The notes under the pieces were generated by a model. It saw only the letters and a list, made by a program, of their open reading frames with translations, did no database searches and was not told the DNA's origin. Both the position numbers and the translations under genes were made by a program. From the NCBI GenBank assembly GCA_020721045.1, contig DYNN01000007.1:1-45490 (forward strand): a stretch of 45,490 nucleotides of DNA, written 5' to 3'. The DNA comes from Thiomargarita sp. (GTDB lineage: Bacteria > Pseudomonadota > Gammaproteobacteria > Beggiatoales > Beggiatoaceae). Positions 9,472-17,031 of this stretch are shown piece by piece (within the stretch, counting starts at the first letter, position 1; every line of letters begins with the position of its first letter).

Positions 9472-9702
9472 AATTTTAGCTCCATTCACATTTCAAAACA
9501 GTGAATTTTAAGAAATTTTGAGAAAATATACAAGAGATGTTTTTTACGTAATTGATAAATAGCAATAATGACAGCGTATCTTTTAGCCTTGTTTGTCATT
9601 AGACTATACACCCATTTTTCAGACAGTGAAAGCTTTTTACTTCATAATTGGGTAGAATTGATAATTACCATGTGCGTTTAGTTTTCTATAGGAGAAATTT
9701 TT
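9472..9702. promoter_or_regulatory. Divergent promoter region between rplU and the PfkB gene
   Basis: The roughly 230 bases between divergent starts must carry the ribosomal-protein promoter on the minus strand and the kinase promoter on the plus strand. AGGAG lies 9 bases before the kinase ATG. I see no hairpin that clearly resembles an L21 leader and no well-spaced -35/-10 pair. Confidence 0.3.
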
Positions 9703-10611
9703 ATGCCCCCCTCTACGAATCACCCTGTTGTTTTTGGTGAGGTGCTTTTCGATGTATTTCAAAATGATAAGCGTGTGCTTGGTGGTGCACCTTTCAATGT
9801 TGCTTGGCACTTACAAGGATTTGGTTCAAGTCCATTATTGGTTTCTCGTATCGGGGAAGATGAAGATGGTAAACAGGTATTAACTACGATGGAAAATTGG
9901 CAAATGGAAACGCGTGTAGTACAACGTGATTTAGATTTTGCTACGGGTACAGTGCAAGTGACGCTTAATCATGAAGGTTTATCTCAATTTAATATTCCTT
10001 ATAATCAAGCCTATGATCGGATTAACGCACACCAAGCAATTTCTGGATTATTTAATCTTTCTTGTACCCTATTGTATCATGGTACATTAGCTCTACGGCA
10101 TGGCATTTCTCGAGAGGCTTTGCAAAAACTAATGGGAATTTTAAAGTTACCTGTATTTTTAGATGTTAATTTGCGTACACCTTGGTGGGATAAAGCATTG
10201 TTGCGAGACGTTTTGCAAACAGCAACTTGGCTTAAAGTGAATGAGGATGAATTAGCGATCATTGAGCCTAATATTACTAATGAAAACAAAGAAAACATAT
10301 TAGAAAATTTATGTAAACGTTATAATTTATCGATGGTGGTCGTTACATTGGGAAATAAGGGAGCTTTGTTAAAAATACCTGATCAACCTTTATATTTTGA
10401 AACAGCGCCGACTGTGCCTATTATTGATACAGTGGGTGCAGGTGATGCTTTTAGCGCGGTGTTAATTTATGGTTTGTTACAACAATGGCAACCTAACGTG
10501 ATGTTAAAACGAGCGATTGATTTTGCAGCTGAAATTTGTCAAATTCGTGGGGCGACCACATTGGATAGACGCCTTTATCATACTGCTTTGTCCCGTTGGC
10601 AGTCAGGTTAA
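9703..10611 (+). CDS. PfkB-family carbohydrate kinase (fructokinase-like)
   Basis: The 302-residue product belongs to the ribokinase/PfkB family, which phosphorylates sugars or nucleosides with ATP. The N-terminal block GGAPFNVAWHLQGFG and the C-terminal signature DTVGAGDAFSAVL, with its catalytic Asp in GAGD near residue 248, are both intact. The opening FGEVLFDVF and the GGAPFN block are most like fructokinases. Sulfur bacteria of this kind often store carbohydrate, but the substrate is inferred only from resemblance. The gene starts with ATG behind an AGGAG site and is followed after 46 bases by the YcjF-like gene. Confidence 0.88.
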   Translation: MPPSTNHPVVFGEVLFDVFQNDKRVLGGAPFNVAWHLQGFGSSPLLVSRIGEDEDGKQVLTTMENWQMETRVVQRDLDFATGTVQVTLNHEGLSQFNIPYNQAYDRINAHQAISGLFNLSCTLLYHGTLALRHGISREALQKLMGILKLPVFLDVNLRTPWWDKALLRDVLQTATWLKVNEDELAIIEPNITNENKENILENLCKRYNLSMVVVTLGNKGALLKIPDQPLYFETAPTVPIIDTVGAGDAFSAVLIYGLLQQWQPNVMLKRAIDFAAEICQIRGATTLDRRLYHTALSRWQSG

Positions 10612-10657
10612 TGCGTGTAATAAATAATTATCATTGTAATCAATTGTGGAAAATCAA

Positions 10658-11770
10658 ATGACTACGCAATCTTGGATAGCACCTATTTATTTTGATGTAG
10701 ATGAAGTTGAGTGTTTAGCTTCAGAAGAGGCGATTGTACCTTTAACCTACAAGCCTGCGGTGATTTTGCCAGCAGAAAGTCAATTAGACTTGCATGAAAT
10801 TGTAGAAGAAAAAAAACAGGTGGGTCAATCGCAAAAAACGAAAAAAGTTACAATTTCTTCTCAACCCAAAAAGACGGTATATCAACAAATTCAACCAATA
10901 GTGATGCCTGCAACGCACATGTTTATTTGGTTAATTGGTGCATTGAGTTTATTGTTTGCCTTAATGTTACTTGTTGATACTTATAATTTTATTGTTGAGC
11001 AATATACACGTAGTTTTGTATTTGGTACCATTTTTTTAGGTTTGTGCTTGATTATTATGACTATCGTATCATTACTCAGTTGGCGGGCTTATCAAAATTT
11101 GCGTGCTTTGCATATAGTCACAGCTTTGCAGCAAGAAGGTCAACAGTTAGTGATAATGAATAGCTATGGTAACGCAGCACCTTATTTACAGAAAATTACC
11201 CATTTTTATGCTGAACGTAGTGATATAAAGTTGAAATTAGAAAAATTTTATTTAGCACTGAATGATAGTCATCAAGATATTGAAATGTATCATTTATTTT
11301 CTAGTCAGGTGATGGATGAATTAGATCAAGAAGCTTATCAAATTGTGGTGCAGCGTTCTAAAGAAACTGCTGTAATGATTATGATCAGTCCTATTGCTTT
11401 GTTAGATACCGCTTTAACATTGTGGCGAAATATTGCTATGATTCGCGATATTGCTACTTTATATGGTGGACGTCCGGGGTTTTTAGCCTCAATGAGTTTG
11501 ACTGGTACAGTGTTACAAAATTTGATCTATGCCGATGTGAGTAGCTTGTTGGCAGATAGTTTAGCAGAAACATTAGGTGGATCGGTGTTATCTGTTTTTT
11601 CTGCTCAAGCAGCTCAAGGTTTAGGTAGTGGTGTTATGACTGCGCGGGTTGGATTAAAAGCGATTGAAGTTTGTCGCCCATTACCTTTTATTGATGAAGA
11701 AAAACCGCGTTTGAAAGATATTCGTAAAGAAATTGTTGGTTCGATTAAAAATGTATTTGAAAATAAGTAG
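10658..11770 (+). CDS. YcjF/DUF697-type inner-membrane protein
   Basis: The product is about 370 residues and resembles the YcjF/TIGR01620 family of unknown function. A polar N-terminal region of about 85 residues precedes two membrane segments (about residues 92-110 and 124-145). A C-terminal domain rich in alpha helix, with VQRSKETAVMIMISPIALLDTALTLWRN and RPGFLASMSLTGTVLQN, matches the DUF697-like part. In many proteobacteria the gene pairs with a YcjX-type ATPase/GTPase; that partner is absent here. A GTG at 10646 would add four residues. The ATG at 10658 is preferred because GGA precedes it. Function is unknown. Confidence 0.75.
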   Translation: MTTQSWIAPIYFDVDEVECLASEEAIVPLTYKPAVILPAESQLDLHEIVEEKKQVGQSQKTKKVTISSQPKKTVYQQIQPIVMPATHMFIWLIGALSLLFALMLLVDTYNFIVEQYTRSFVFGTIFLGLCLIIMTIVSLLSWRAYQNLRALHIVTALQQEGQQLVIMNSYGNAAPYLQKITHFYAERSDIKLKLEKFYLALNDSHQDIEMYHLFSSQVMDELDQEAYQIVVQRSKETAVMIMISPIALLDTALTLWRNIAMIRDIATLYGGRPGFLASMSLTGTVLQNLIYADVSSLLADSLAETLGGSVLSVFSAQAAQGLGSGVMTARVGLKAIEVCRPLPFIDEEKPRLKDIRKEIVGSIKNVFENK

Positions 11771-11797
11771 TTTCACTCACTTGACTCAGGAATAAAA

Positions 11798-11995
11798 ATG
11801 GCACGTTTAACTGTAGAAGATTGTTTAGATAATGTAGGTAATCGTTTTGAATTGGTATTATTGGCAAGCAAACGCGCACGTCAATTGGCGTTAGGTGCAA
11901 TCCCTTTAGTACCGCCGGAAAAAGATAAACCGACTGTTGTTGCATTGCGAGAGATTGCTGAAGGAAAAATAACAGCACAAAATATTAAACCGTAG
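11798..11995 (+). CDS. rpoZ: RNA polymerase omega subunit
   Basis: The 65-residue product begins [30 protein letters not shown], a near-perfect omega N-terminus, and has the [13 protein letters not shown] block. Omega helps assemble and stabilise the beta-prime subunit and takes part in ppGpp binding. It is shorter than the 91-residue E. coli protein but within the family range. An AGGA site precedes the ATG. The usual gammaproteobacterial neighbours gmk and spoT are not present: upstream is the YcjF-like gene and downstream a histidine kinase. Confidence 0.95.
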   Translation: MARLTVEDCLDNVGNRFELVLLASKRARQLALGAIPLVPPEKDKPTVVALREIAEGKITAQNIKP

Positions 11996-12001
11996 GTTCA
12001 C

Positions 12002-12025
12002 AGATGCGGTGAAGTTGCCGCATCT
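12002..12025 (+). terminator. Hairpin after rpoZ
   Basis: A perfect 8-bp stem (12002-12009 with 12018-12025) with an 8-base loop lies seven bases after the rpoZ stop. No T-run follows, so termination is likely partial. It separates rpoZ from the histidine kinase gene. Confidence 0.5.
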
Positions 12026-12075
12026 CATGTGTCAATTCTATAAAAACTAACCGTACACTTTTATTCACTATTTCA

Positions 12076-14025
12076 ATGAGATCAGACTTGTATTATTTTA
12101 TTACTCATCATTCCATCGGACAGCGCTTGCTTGTTTATGTATTAGGTAGCGCTTTGCTTTGTTTAATGGGCGTTTCTTATTTATTTTACAATGTATTACA
12201 AGAACGCGCTGAACAGGCAATTGTCACCAATTTAGCCGTGCAGGTTAAATTTATTGAAGTACAATTCGCACGTGTGGAGGAAGCAATGCACGCTTTGGCT
12301 TCTTCCATTGCTGTGATGAAAGAGTCAAAAACGCACAGTATAGATGATTATAAATCACTGGCTTTTACGTTTTATTTAAATCGTCCTTCTCTTATTGTTG
12401 GTACTGGTTTTGGACAAACACCTTATCAAATTGTTAAAGAGCGTGAAGGTTTTTGGCATTATTTTTATATGACGCCCGACGATCCAGAAGCGGTTGGTGA
12501 ACAGCTAGCACTGCCTCACCAAGATACGCGCTATGCCGATTTAATGGTAACCGATAACTATTTTAAACAAAGTTATTACACACTACCAGTTAATCAACGT
12601 AAGGCAATTTGGACTGATCCTTATCAATGGTATAAAATCACTATGACCAGTTATTTAGTACCGATATTTGATGATAAAAACAATTTACTTGGTGTGACTG
12701 GTGCGGATATTGATGTGACTGAATTGACTCGTCAGGTGCAAACGCCGCTTAATTGGAATCAGGGTTATTACGCTATTTTTACTGAGAAAGGGGGCATTTT
12801 GAGTTATCCCCCAGATGTTAATAAAGCAATTAATCTCAAAAAGGTTGAAACTGTACCTGAATTAGCAGAAATCTGGCAACAAGTACATACTTATAGTAGT
12901 GGATTCATTCGTTGGCAAGGTAATTTTTTAGCTTATCAACGTGTACCTAATACAAAATGGTTATTGTTTGCGTTAGTACCTACTTCGGTAATTAATCAAT
13001 CAGCTGTTACGATTACGTTTTTTGGTATATTGGTGGCGGGTAGTATTTTAACCATTGTTATTTTGATATTTATTAATTGGTTAAATAAACGATTACAACC
13101 CATTTTGAATGAATGTAATCGACTTATTTTCGCTAATCAAGGGATGCAACTTGAATTTCAAGAAGTCATTTCACCAATTAGCAAAAATATGGACGAAATA
13201 GATATATTATCTCGCTCTTTTCACCATATGACTCAACAATTAGAAAAGTATTTTTCGCAGTTGGAAACGAAAGTCAAAGAGAGAACGCAAGAATTAGACG
13301 ATAAAAATCAAATTTTAGTGACTCTTGATCAAGAAAAGAATGAGTTGTTGGGAATTGTAGCGCATGATCTTAAAAATCCGCTATTTGGTATTTTAGGACT
13401 CTCTCGCGCAATTGGAGAGGGCATGGATGAGTTCTCCAAGGAAGAAATTATCACATTTAATCAAGAAATTGTGCAAAGCGCAGAAAAAATGTTTCAATTG
13501 ATTGAAAATCTGTTAGATGTGAGTGCGATTGAATCTGGAAAAATCAATTGTAATATGGAAAAAATAGATGCTGGGTTGATTTTGCAGGTCGTTTATAAAA
13601 AATACCTAAATAGTGCGCAAGCAAAGGGAATTCAGTTACAATTTGTGCCATTGACTGAATCTTTATGGATTTTTGCCGATCGAAGTATTATTGAGCAGAT
13701 AATGGATAACTTAATTTCTAACGCAATTAAATATTCTCCGCTGAATCAAGGTAAAACCGTTTTTCTCAAATTATACCGCTATGATGGCATGATACGTTTT
13801 GCGATACAAGACGAGGGACCTGGATTGAGTCAAGCTGATCAAATGAAATTATTTGGTAAATTCAGTCGCTTAACTCCTAAACCTACCGGGCAAGAACATT
13901 CTACAGGTTTGGGTTTATTTATCGTGAAAAAGTTAGTGACTTCAATGTCAGGTAAAGTGTGGTGTGAAAGTATTGAAGGAAAAGGCGCAATTTTTATTGT
14001 AGAATTTCCTAACGCCAAGAAATGA
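12076..14025 (+). CDS. Membrane sensor histidine kinase with periplasmic dCache domain
   Basis: The 649-residue product has a first membrane helix at about residues 15-38, a large periplasmic domain (about 40-310) resembling the double-Cache fold (YFYMTPDDPEA, GVTGADIDVTEL), a second helix at about 311-335, a HAMP-like linker, a coiled coil, and a HisKA/HATPase core. The phospho-accepting His is H430 in VAHDLKNPLFG. The N box is DNLISNAIKYSP, with G1 DEGPGLS and G2 GLGLFIVKKL. The dCache domain suggests binding of a small metabolite such as an amino or organic acid. It starts a run that includes an Mth938-like gene, an aminotransferase and an NtrX-like regulator, which might be its partner. 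That pairing is inference. Confidence 0.9.
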   Translation: MRSDLYYFITHHSIGQRLLVYVLGSALLCLMGVSYLFYNVLQERAEQAIVTNLAVQVKFIEVQFARVEEAMHALASSIAVMKESKTHSIDDYKSLAFTFYLNRPSLIVGTGFGQTPYQIVKEREGFWHYFYMTPDDPEAVGEQLALPHQDTRYADLMVTDNYFKQSYYTLPVNQRKAIWTDPYQWYKITMTSYLVPIFDDKNNLLGVTGADIDVTELTRQVQTPLNWNQGYYAIFTEKGGILSYPPDVNKAINLKKVETVPELAEIWQQVHTYSSGFIRWQGNFLAYQRVPNTKWLLFALVPTSVINQSAVTITFFGILVAGSILTIVILIFINWLNKRLQPILNECNRLIFANQGMQLEFQEVISPISKNMDEIDILSRSFHHMTQQLEKYFSQLETKVKERTQELDDKNQILVTLDQEKNELLGIVAHDLKNPLFGILGLSRAIGEGMDEFSKEEIITFNQEIVQSAEKMFQLIENLLDVSAIESGKINCNMEKIDAGLILQVVYKKYLNSAQAKGIQLQFVPLTESLWIFADRSIIEQIMDNLISNAIKYSPLNQGKTVFLKLYRYDGMIRFAIQDEGPGLSQADQMKLFGKFSRLTPKPTGQEHSTGLGLFIVKKLVTSMSGKVWCESIEGKGAIFIVEFPNAKK

Positions 14026-14032
14026 GACGCAC

Positions 14033-14404
14033 ATGAAATTACATTTAAGTGAAGGTAAAGGCAGATATCAAATTCAAGGCTATCATCATCAGGGCGTGAC
14101 AATTAATGAAAAAATATATAATCATAATTTAATTGTAACTCCTACTTATTTGGCACAATGGGAAGTTGATGATTTTGCTGCATTACATACTTCACATTTT
14201 GAATCCTTAATCGCTTTACAGCCAGAACTGGTCTTATTGGGTACGGGTAAGCAATTACGTTTTCCCGATCAACATTTGTTTTTGCCATTGCTAACCCAAC
14301 AAATTGGAGTAGAAGTCATGGATACTCAAGCGGCTTGTCGTACTTATGCGATTCTCATGGCAGAAGATCGTCAGGTACTTGCCGCTTTATTGTTGGATAA
14401 TTAA
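14033..14404 (+). CDS. Mth938-like domain protein (DUF498 family)
   Basis: The 123-residue product fits the Mth938/DUF498 fold, a small alpha/beta family related to the mitochondrial assembly factor NDUFAF3 and found in many proteobacteria without a firm role. Visible family features are the YNHNLIVTP strand, the central LQPELVLLGTGKQLRFP block, and the VEVMDTQAACRTYAILMAEDRQVLAALLL end. The start lies 7 bases after the histidine kinase stop, and the next gene begins 18 bases after its stop, so it is inside an operon. No catalytic residues are recognised. Confidence 0.85.
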   Translation: MKLHLSEGKGRYQIQGYHHQGVTINEKIYNHNLIVTPTYLAQWEVDDFAALHTSHFESLIALQPELVLLGTGKQLRFPDQHLFLPLLTQQIGVEVMDTQAACRTYAILMAEDRQVLAALLLDN

Positions 14405-14422
14405 CTATTAATTGGAAATATT

Positions 14423-15607
14423 ATGTCAATACACTCATTTTATCCTCCACAGCGTACTTTATTAGGTCCAGGTCCATCAGATATAAATCCACGGGTTTTG
14501 TTAGCAATGGCAAGACCGACTATTGGGCATTTAGACCCTTTATTTAGCCAAATGATGGAAGAAGTTAAACAACTATTACAACAAACATTTAAAACTAAAA
14601 ACGCACTGACCTTGCCTATTTCTGGACCGGGGTCCGTCGGTATGGAATGTTGTTTTGTCAATTTGATTGAATCGGGTGATAAAGTTATTGTATGTCAAAA
14701 TGGCGTGTTTGGCGGACGGATGAAAGAAAATGTACTCCGTTGTGGTGGTACGTTGGTTACGATTGAAGATACTTGGGGTACAGCCATTGATGTCAATAAA
14801 GTAGAAGCCGCTTTAAAACAAAATCCTGATACTAAAATTGTCGCCTTTGTTCATGCCGAAACCTCTACTGGTGTGCAATCTGATGCCCAAGCGATTGCTA
14901 CACTGGCACAAAAACAAGGCGCAATGACTATTGTAGACGCTGTTACTTCACTGGCGGGCACAGCTATCGAAGTAGATCAATGGGGATTAGACGCAGTTTA
15001 TTCGGGTAGCCAAAAATGTTTATCTTGCGTACCGGGTTTATCGCCAGTGACTTTTAGTGAACGCGCGCAACAAACGATTAAAACTCGTAAAACCACGATT
15101 CAAAGTTGGTTTTTAGACATGAATTTAATTATGGGTTATTGGGGTGCACAAACAAAGCGTGCTTATCACCATACTGCGCCCATCAATAGCTTATACGCTT
15201 TACATGAAGCCTTAGTGATTTTGCAAGAAGAGGGTTTGGAAAATTCATGGCAGCGTCATCAAAAAAACCATTTAGCATTACGCGCCGGATTGGAAAAATT
15301 AAATCTGCAACTGATTGTTAAAGAAAGCGATCGTTTACCACAATTAAACGCCATTAGCATTCCAGCCGATATTGACGAAGCCATTGTGCGTAAAAGATTG
15401 TTAGACGAATTTCAATTAGAAATCGGTGCAGGTTTAGGTCCATTAGCGGGTAAAATTTGGCGAATTGGCTTAATGGGACATGCCTCAAATCAAAGAAATG
15501 TTCTCTATTGTCTCAATAGCTTAGAAGCCATATTAACCAATATGGGCGTTATTTTAGAAGCAGGTCAGGCAGCACAAGCAGCCATGCAATTTTATGTTAA
15601 TAAATAG
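14423..15607 (+). CDS. Class V aminotransferase, serine/alanine--glyoxylate type
   Basis: The 394-residue PLP enzyme is expected to transfer an amino group from serine or alanine to glyoxylate. The N-terminal LLGPGPSDINPRVLLAMARPTIGHLDP is typical of the family. The PLP-binding Lys is in SGSQKCLSCVPGLSP near residue 197, and the preceding VDAVTSLAGT contains the Asp that contacts the pyridine nitrogen. The C-terminal GAGLGPLAGKIWRIGLMGH block is also conserved. In a CO2-fixing bacterium it would recycle photorespiratory-type glyoxylate from Rubisco oxygenation; that role is inference. It lies in tight spacing before the NtrX-like gene (6 bases). Confidence 0.92.
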   Translation: MSIHSFYPPQRTLLGPGPSDINPRVLLAMARPTIGHLDPLFSQMMEEVKQLLQQTFKTKNALTLPISGPGSVGMECCFVNLIESGDKVIVCQNGVFGGRMKENVLRCGGTLVTIEDTWGTAIDVNKVEAALKQNPDTKIVAFVHAETSTGVQSDAQAIATLAQKQGAMTIVDAVTSLAGTAIEVDQWGLDAVYSGSQKCLSCVPGLSPVTFSERAQQTIKTRKTTIQSWFLDMNLIMGYWGAQTKRAYHHTAPINSLYALHEALVILQEEGLENSWQRHQKNHLALRAGLEKLNLQLIVKESDRLPQLNAISIPADIDEAIVRKRLLDEFQLEIGAGLGPLAGKIWRIGLMGHASNQRNVLYCLNSLEAILTNMGVILEAGQAAQAAMQFYVNK

Positions 15608-15613
15608 AGACCT

Positions 15614-16975
15614 ATGAATACAGATGCTGCACATATTTTAGTTGTTGATGATGAAGCCGATATCAGACAATTAATGAAAGAAATAATTGAAGAAGAAGGG
15701 TATAGCGTGAGCATAGCAGAAAATGCAAAGGTCGCGCGAAAACAAAAGAGGGAACGAAGACCTGATCTTATCATCCTAGATATTTGGATGCCAGATACAG
15801 ATGGCATTACGCTATTAAAAGAATGGCATGACACAGGTTCACTGGGTTGTCCGGTGATTATGATATCAGGGCATGGAACAGTGGAAACTGCAGTAGAAGC
15901 AACTCGACTCGGCGCCTATGACTTTATCGAAAAACCGCTATCGATTTCAAAGCTATTGATTACAATAAATCGTGCTTTAGAAATGGCTTCATTACAAAAA
16001 GAAAATCAAGGTTTACGCAAACAGGCACATACAGTCACAGAGCCATTAGGACACAGTGCACAAATGGAGAGTTTGCGTGAACAAGTGAAACGAATGAATC
16101 AACATGATACAGCCGTATTAATTAGCGGAGAATCTGGTAGTGGACGCACTCTATTTGCCCGCTACATCCATCAACACAGCTATCGACATACTGCCAAATT
16201 TGTGCATATGCGGGTAGCAGGTATGAATGCAGAAAATCAAGCTTTAGAACTATTTGGTAGCCATAACATGCCCATTGCATCCCGTCTTGCACAAGCCAAT
16301 GGAGGCACATTATTTATCAAAGATATTGCGGACATGGATGATGCAGTACAAGCGCGCTTACTGAATAGCCTTGAAAATCAATACTTTTTTCACAATGGTA
16401 GTGGAGAAGCAATTAAATTAAATATACGCATTATTGCAGCGACATCCGAATTGGATCAAGCCTTGAACAGTGGACGATTACGAGAGGATTTATACTATTT
16501 TCTAAATATTGTACCCTTATACATTCCACCATTACGAGAACATTGTGAAGATGTCCCTGATTTACTAGAATTTTATGTCAATTTGTTCGTCACTCAAGAA
16601 AGTTTACCTTATAGACGTTTTACGGTAGCAGCGCAAAATCGTTTACGCAACTACCCGTGGCCCGGCAATGTACGAGAATTAAAAAATTTGGTACAACGCC
16701 TACTGATTTTGGGTAATAGTATTACAATTGATATAGACGAAGTTGATCCTGCCCTCAATGTACAACCACGTACAAGTAATCATGATCATCTGTCAATTTA
16801 CGACTTACCTTTGCGTGAAGCCCGCGAACAATTTGAACGTGCTTATTTAGAACATCGTTTACAAGAAGCGGGTGGTAATGTCAGCGAAGTTGCCAAACGA
16901 GTAGGATTAGAAAGAACACATTTATACCGCAAATTACGCGCTTTAGACATCGATCCCAAGCAGACAAAAAAATGA
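15614..16975 (+). CDS. NtrX-like response regulator with degenerate AAA+ domain
   Basis: The 453-residue product has a receiver domain (1-120; acidic D12/D13, phospho-acceptor D56, K107), a central AAA+ domain (about 145-375) and a Fis-type helix-turn-helix (about 405-450). Architecture and receiver resemble NtrX. The AAA+ core is eroded: Walker A reads GESGSGRT (172-179), with Arg for the catalytic Lys. The Walker B segment is GGTLFIKD instead of GGTLFLDE. The GAFTGA loop that contacts sigma-54 is missing after ELFG (212-215). The remaining structure, including REDLYYFLN, PPLRE and the PWPGNVREL block, is intact. It is probably a DNA-binding regulator that does not work as a sigma-54 activator. 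The gene is 6 bases after the aminotransferase. Confidence 0.85.
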   Translation: MNTDAAHILVVDDEADIRQLMKEIIEEEGYSVSIAENAKVARKQKRERRPDLIILDIWMPDTDGITLLKEWHDTGSLGCPVIMISGHGTVETAVEATRLGAYDFIEKPLSISKLLITINRALEMASLQKENQGLRKQAHTVTEPLGHSAQMESLREQVKRMNQHDTAVLISGESGSGRTLFARYIHQHSYRHTAKFVHMRVAGMNAENQALELFGSHNMPIASRLAQANGGTLFIKDIADMDDAVQARLLNSLENQYFFHNGSGEAIKLNIRIIAATSELDQALNSGRLREDLYYFLNIVPLYIPPLREHCEDVPDLLEFYVNLFVTQESLPYRRFTVAAQNRLRNYPWPGNVRELKNLVQRLLILGNSITIDIDEVDPALNVQPRTSNHDHLSIYDLPLREAREQFERAYLEHRLQEAGGNVSEVAKRVGLERTHLYRKLRALDIDPKQTKK

Positions 16976-16984
16976 ACTCATTAC

Positions 16985-17020
16985 GTATCTCATGAAAGAA
17001 GGTCTTTTTTCATGAGATAC
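16985..17020. terminator. Bidirectional terminator between ntrX-like gene and sucA
   Basis: A perfect 13-bp stem (16985-16997 with 17008-17020) with a 10-base loop sits between convergent stop codons. The stem ends in AAA/TTT, giving short U-tracts on either strand. Part of its left arm is repeated in inverted orientation at 22662-22680. Confidence 0.75.
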
Positions 17021-17031
17021 AAACTCTTATA

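Noticed and set aside
9472-9489. Six-codon extension of RplU
   Set aside because: GGAG sits inside it at the right distance from the inner ATG, and L21 proteins begin [12 protein letters not shown].
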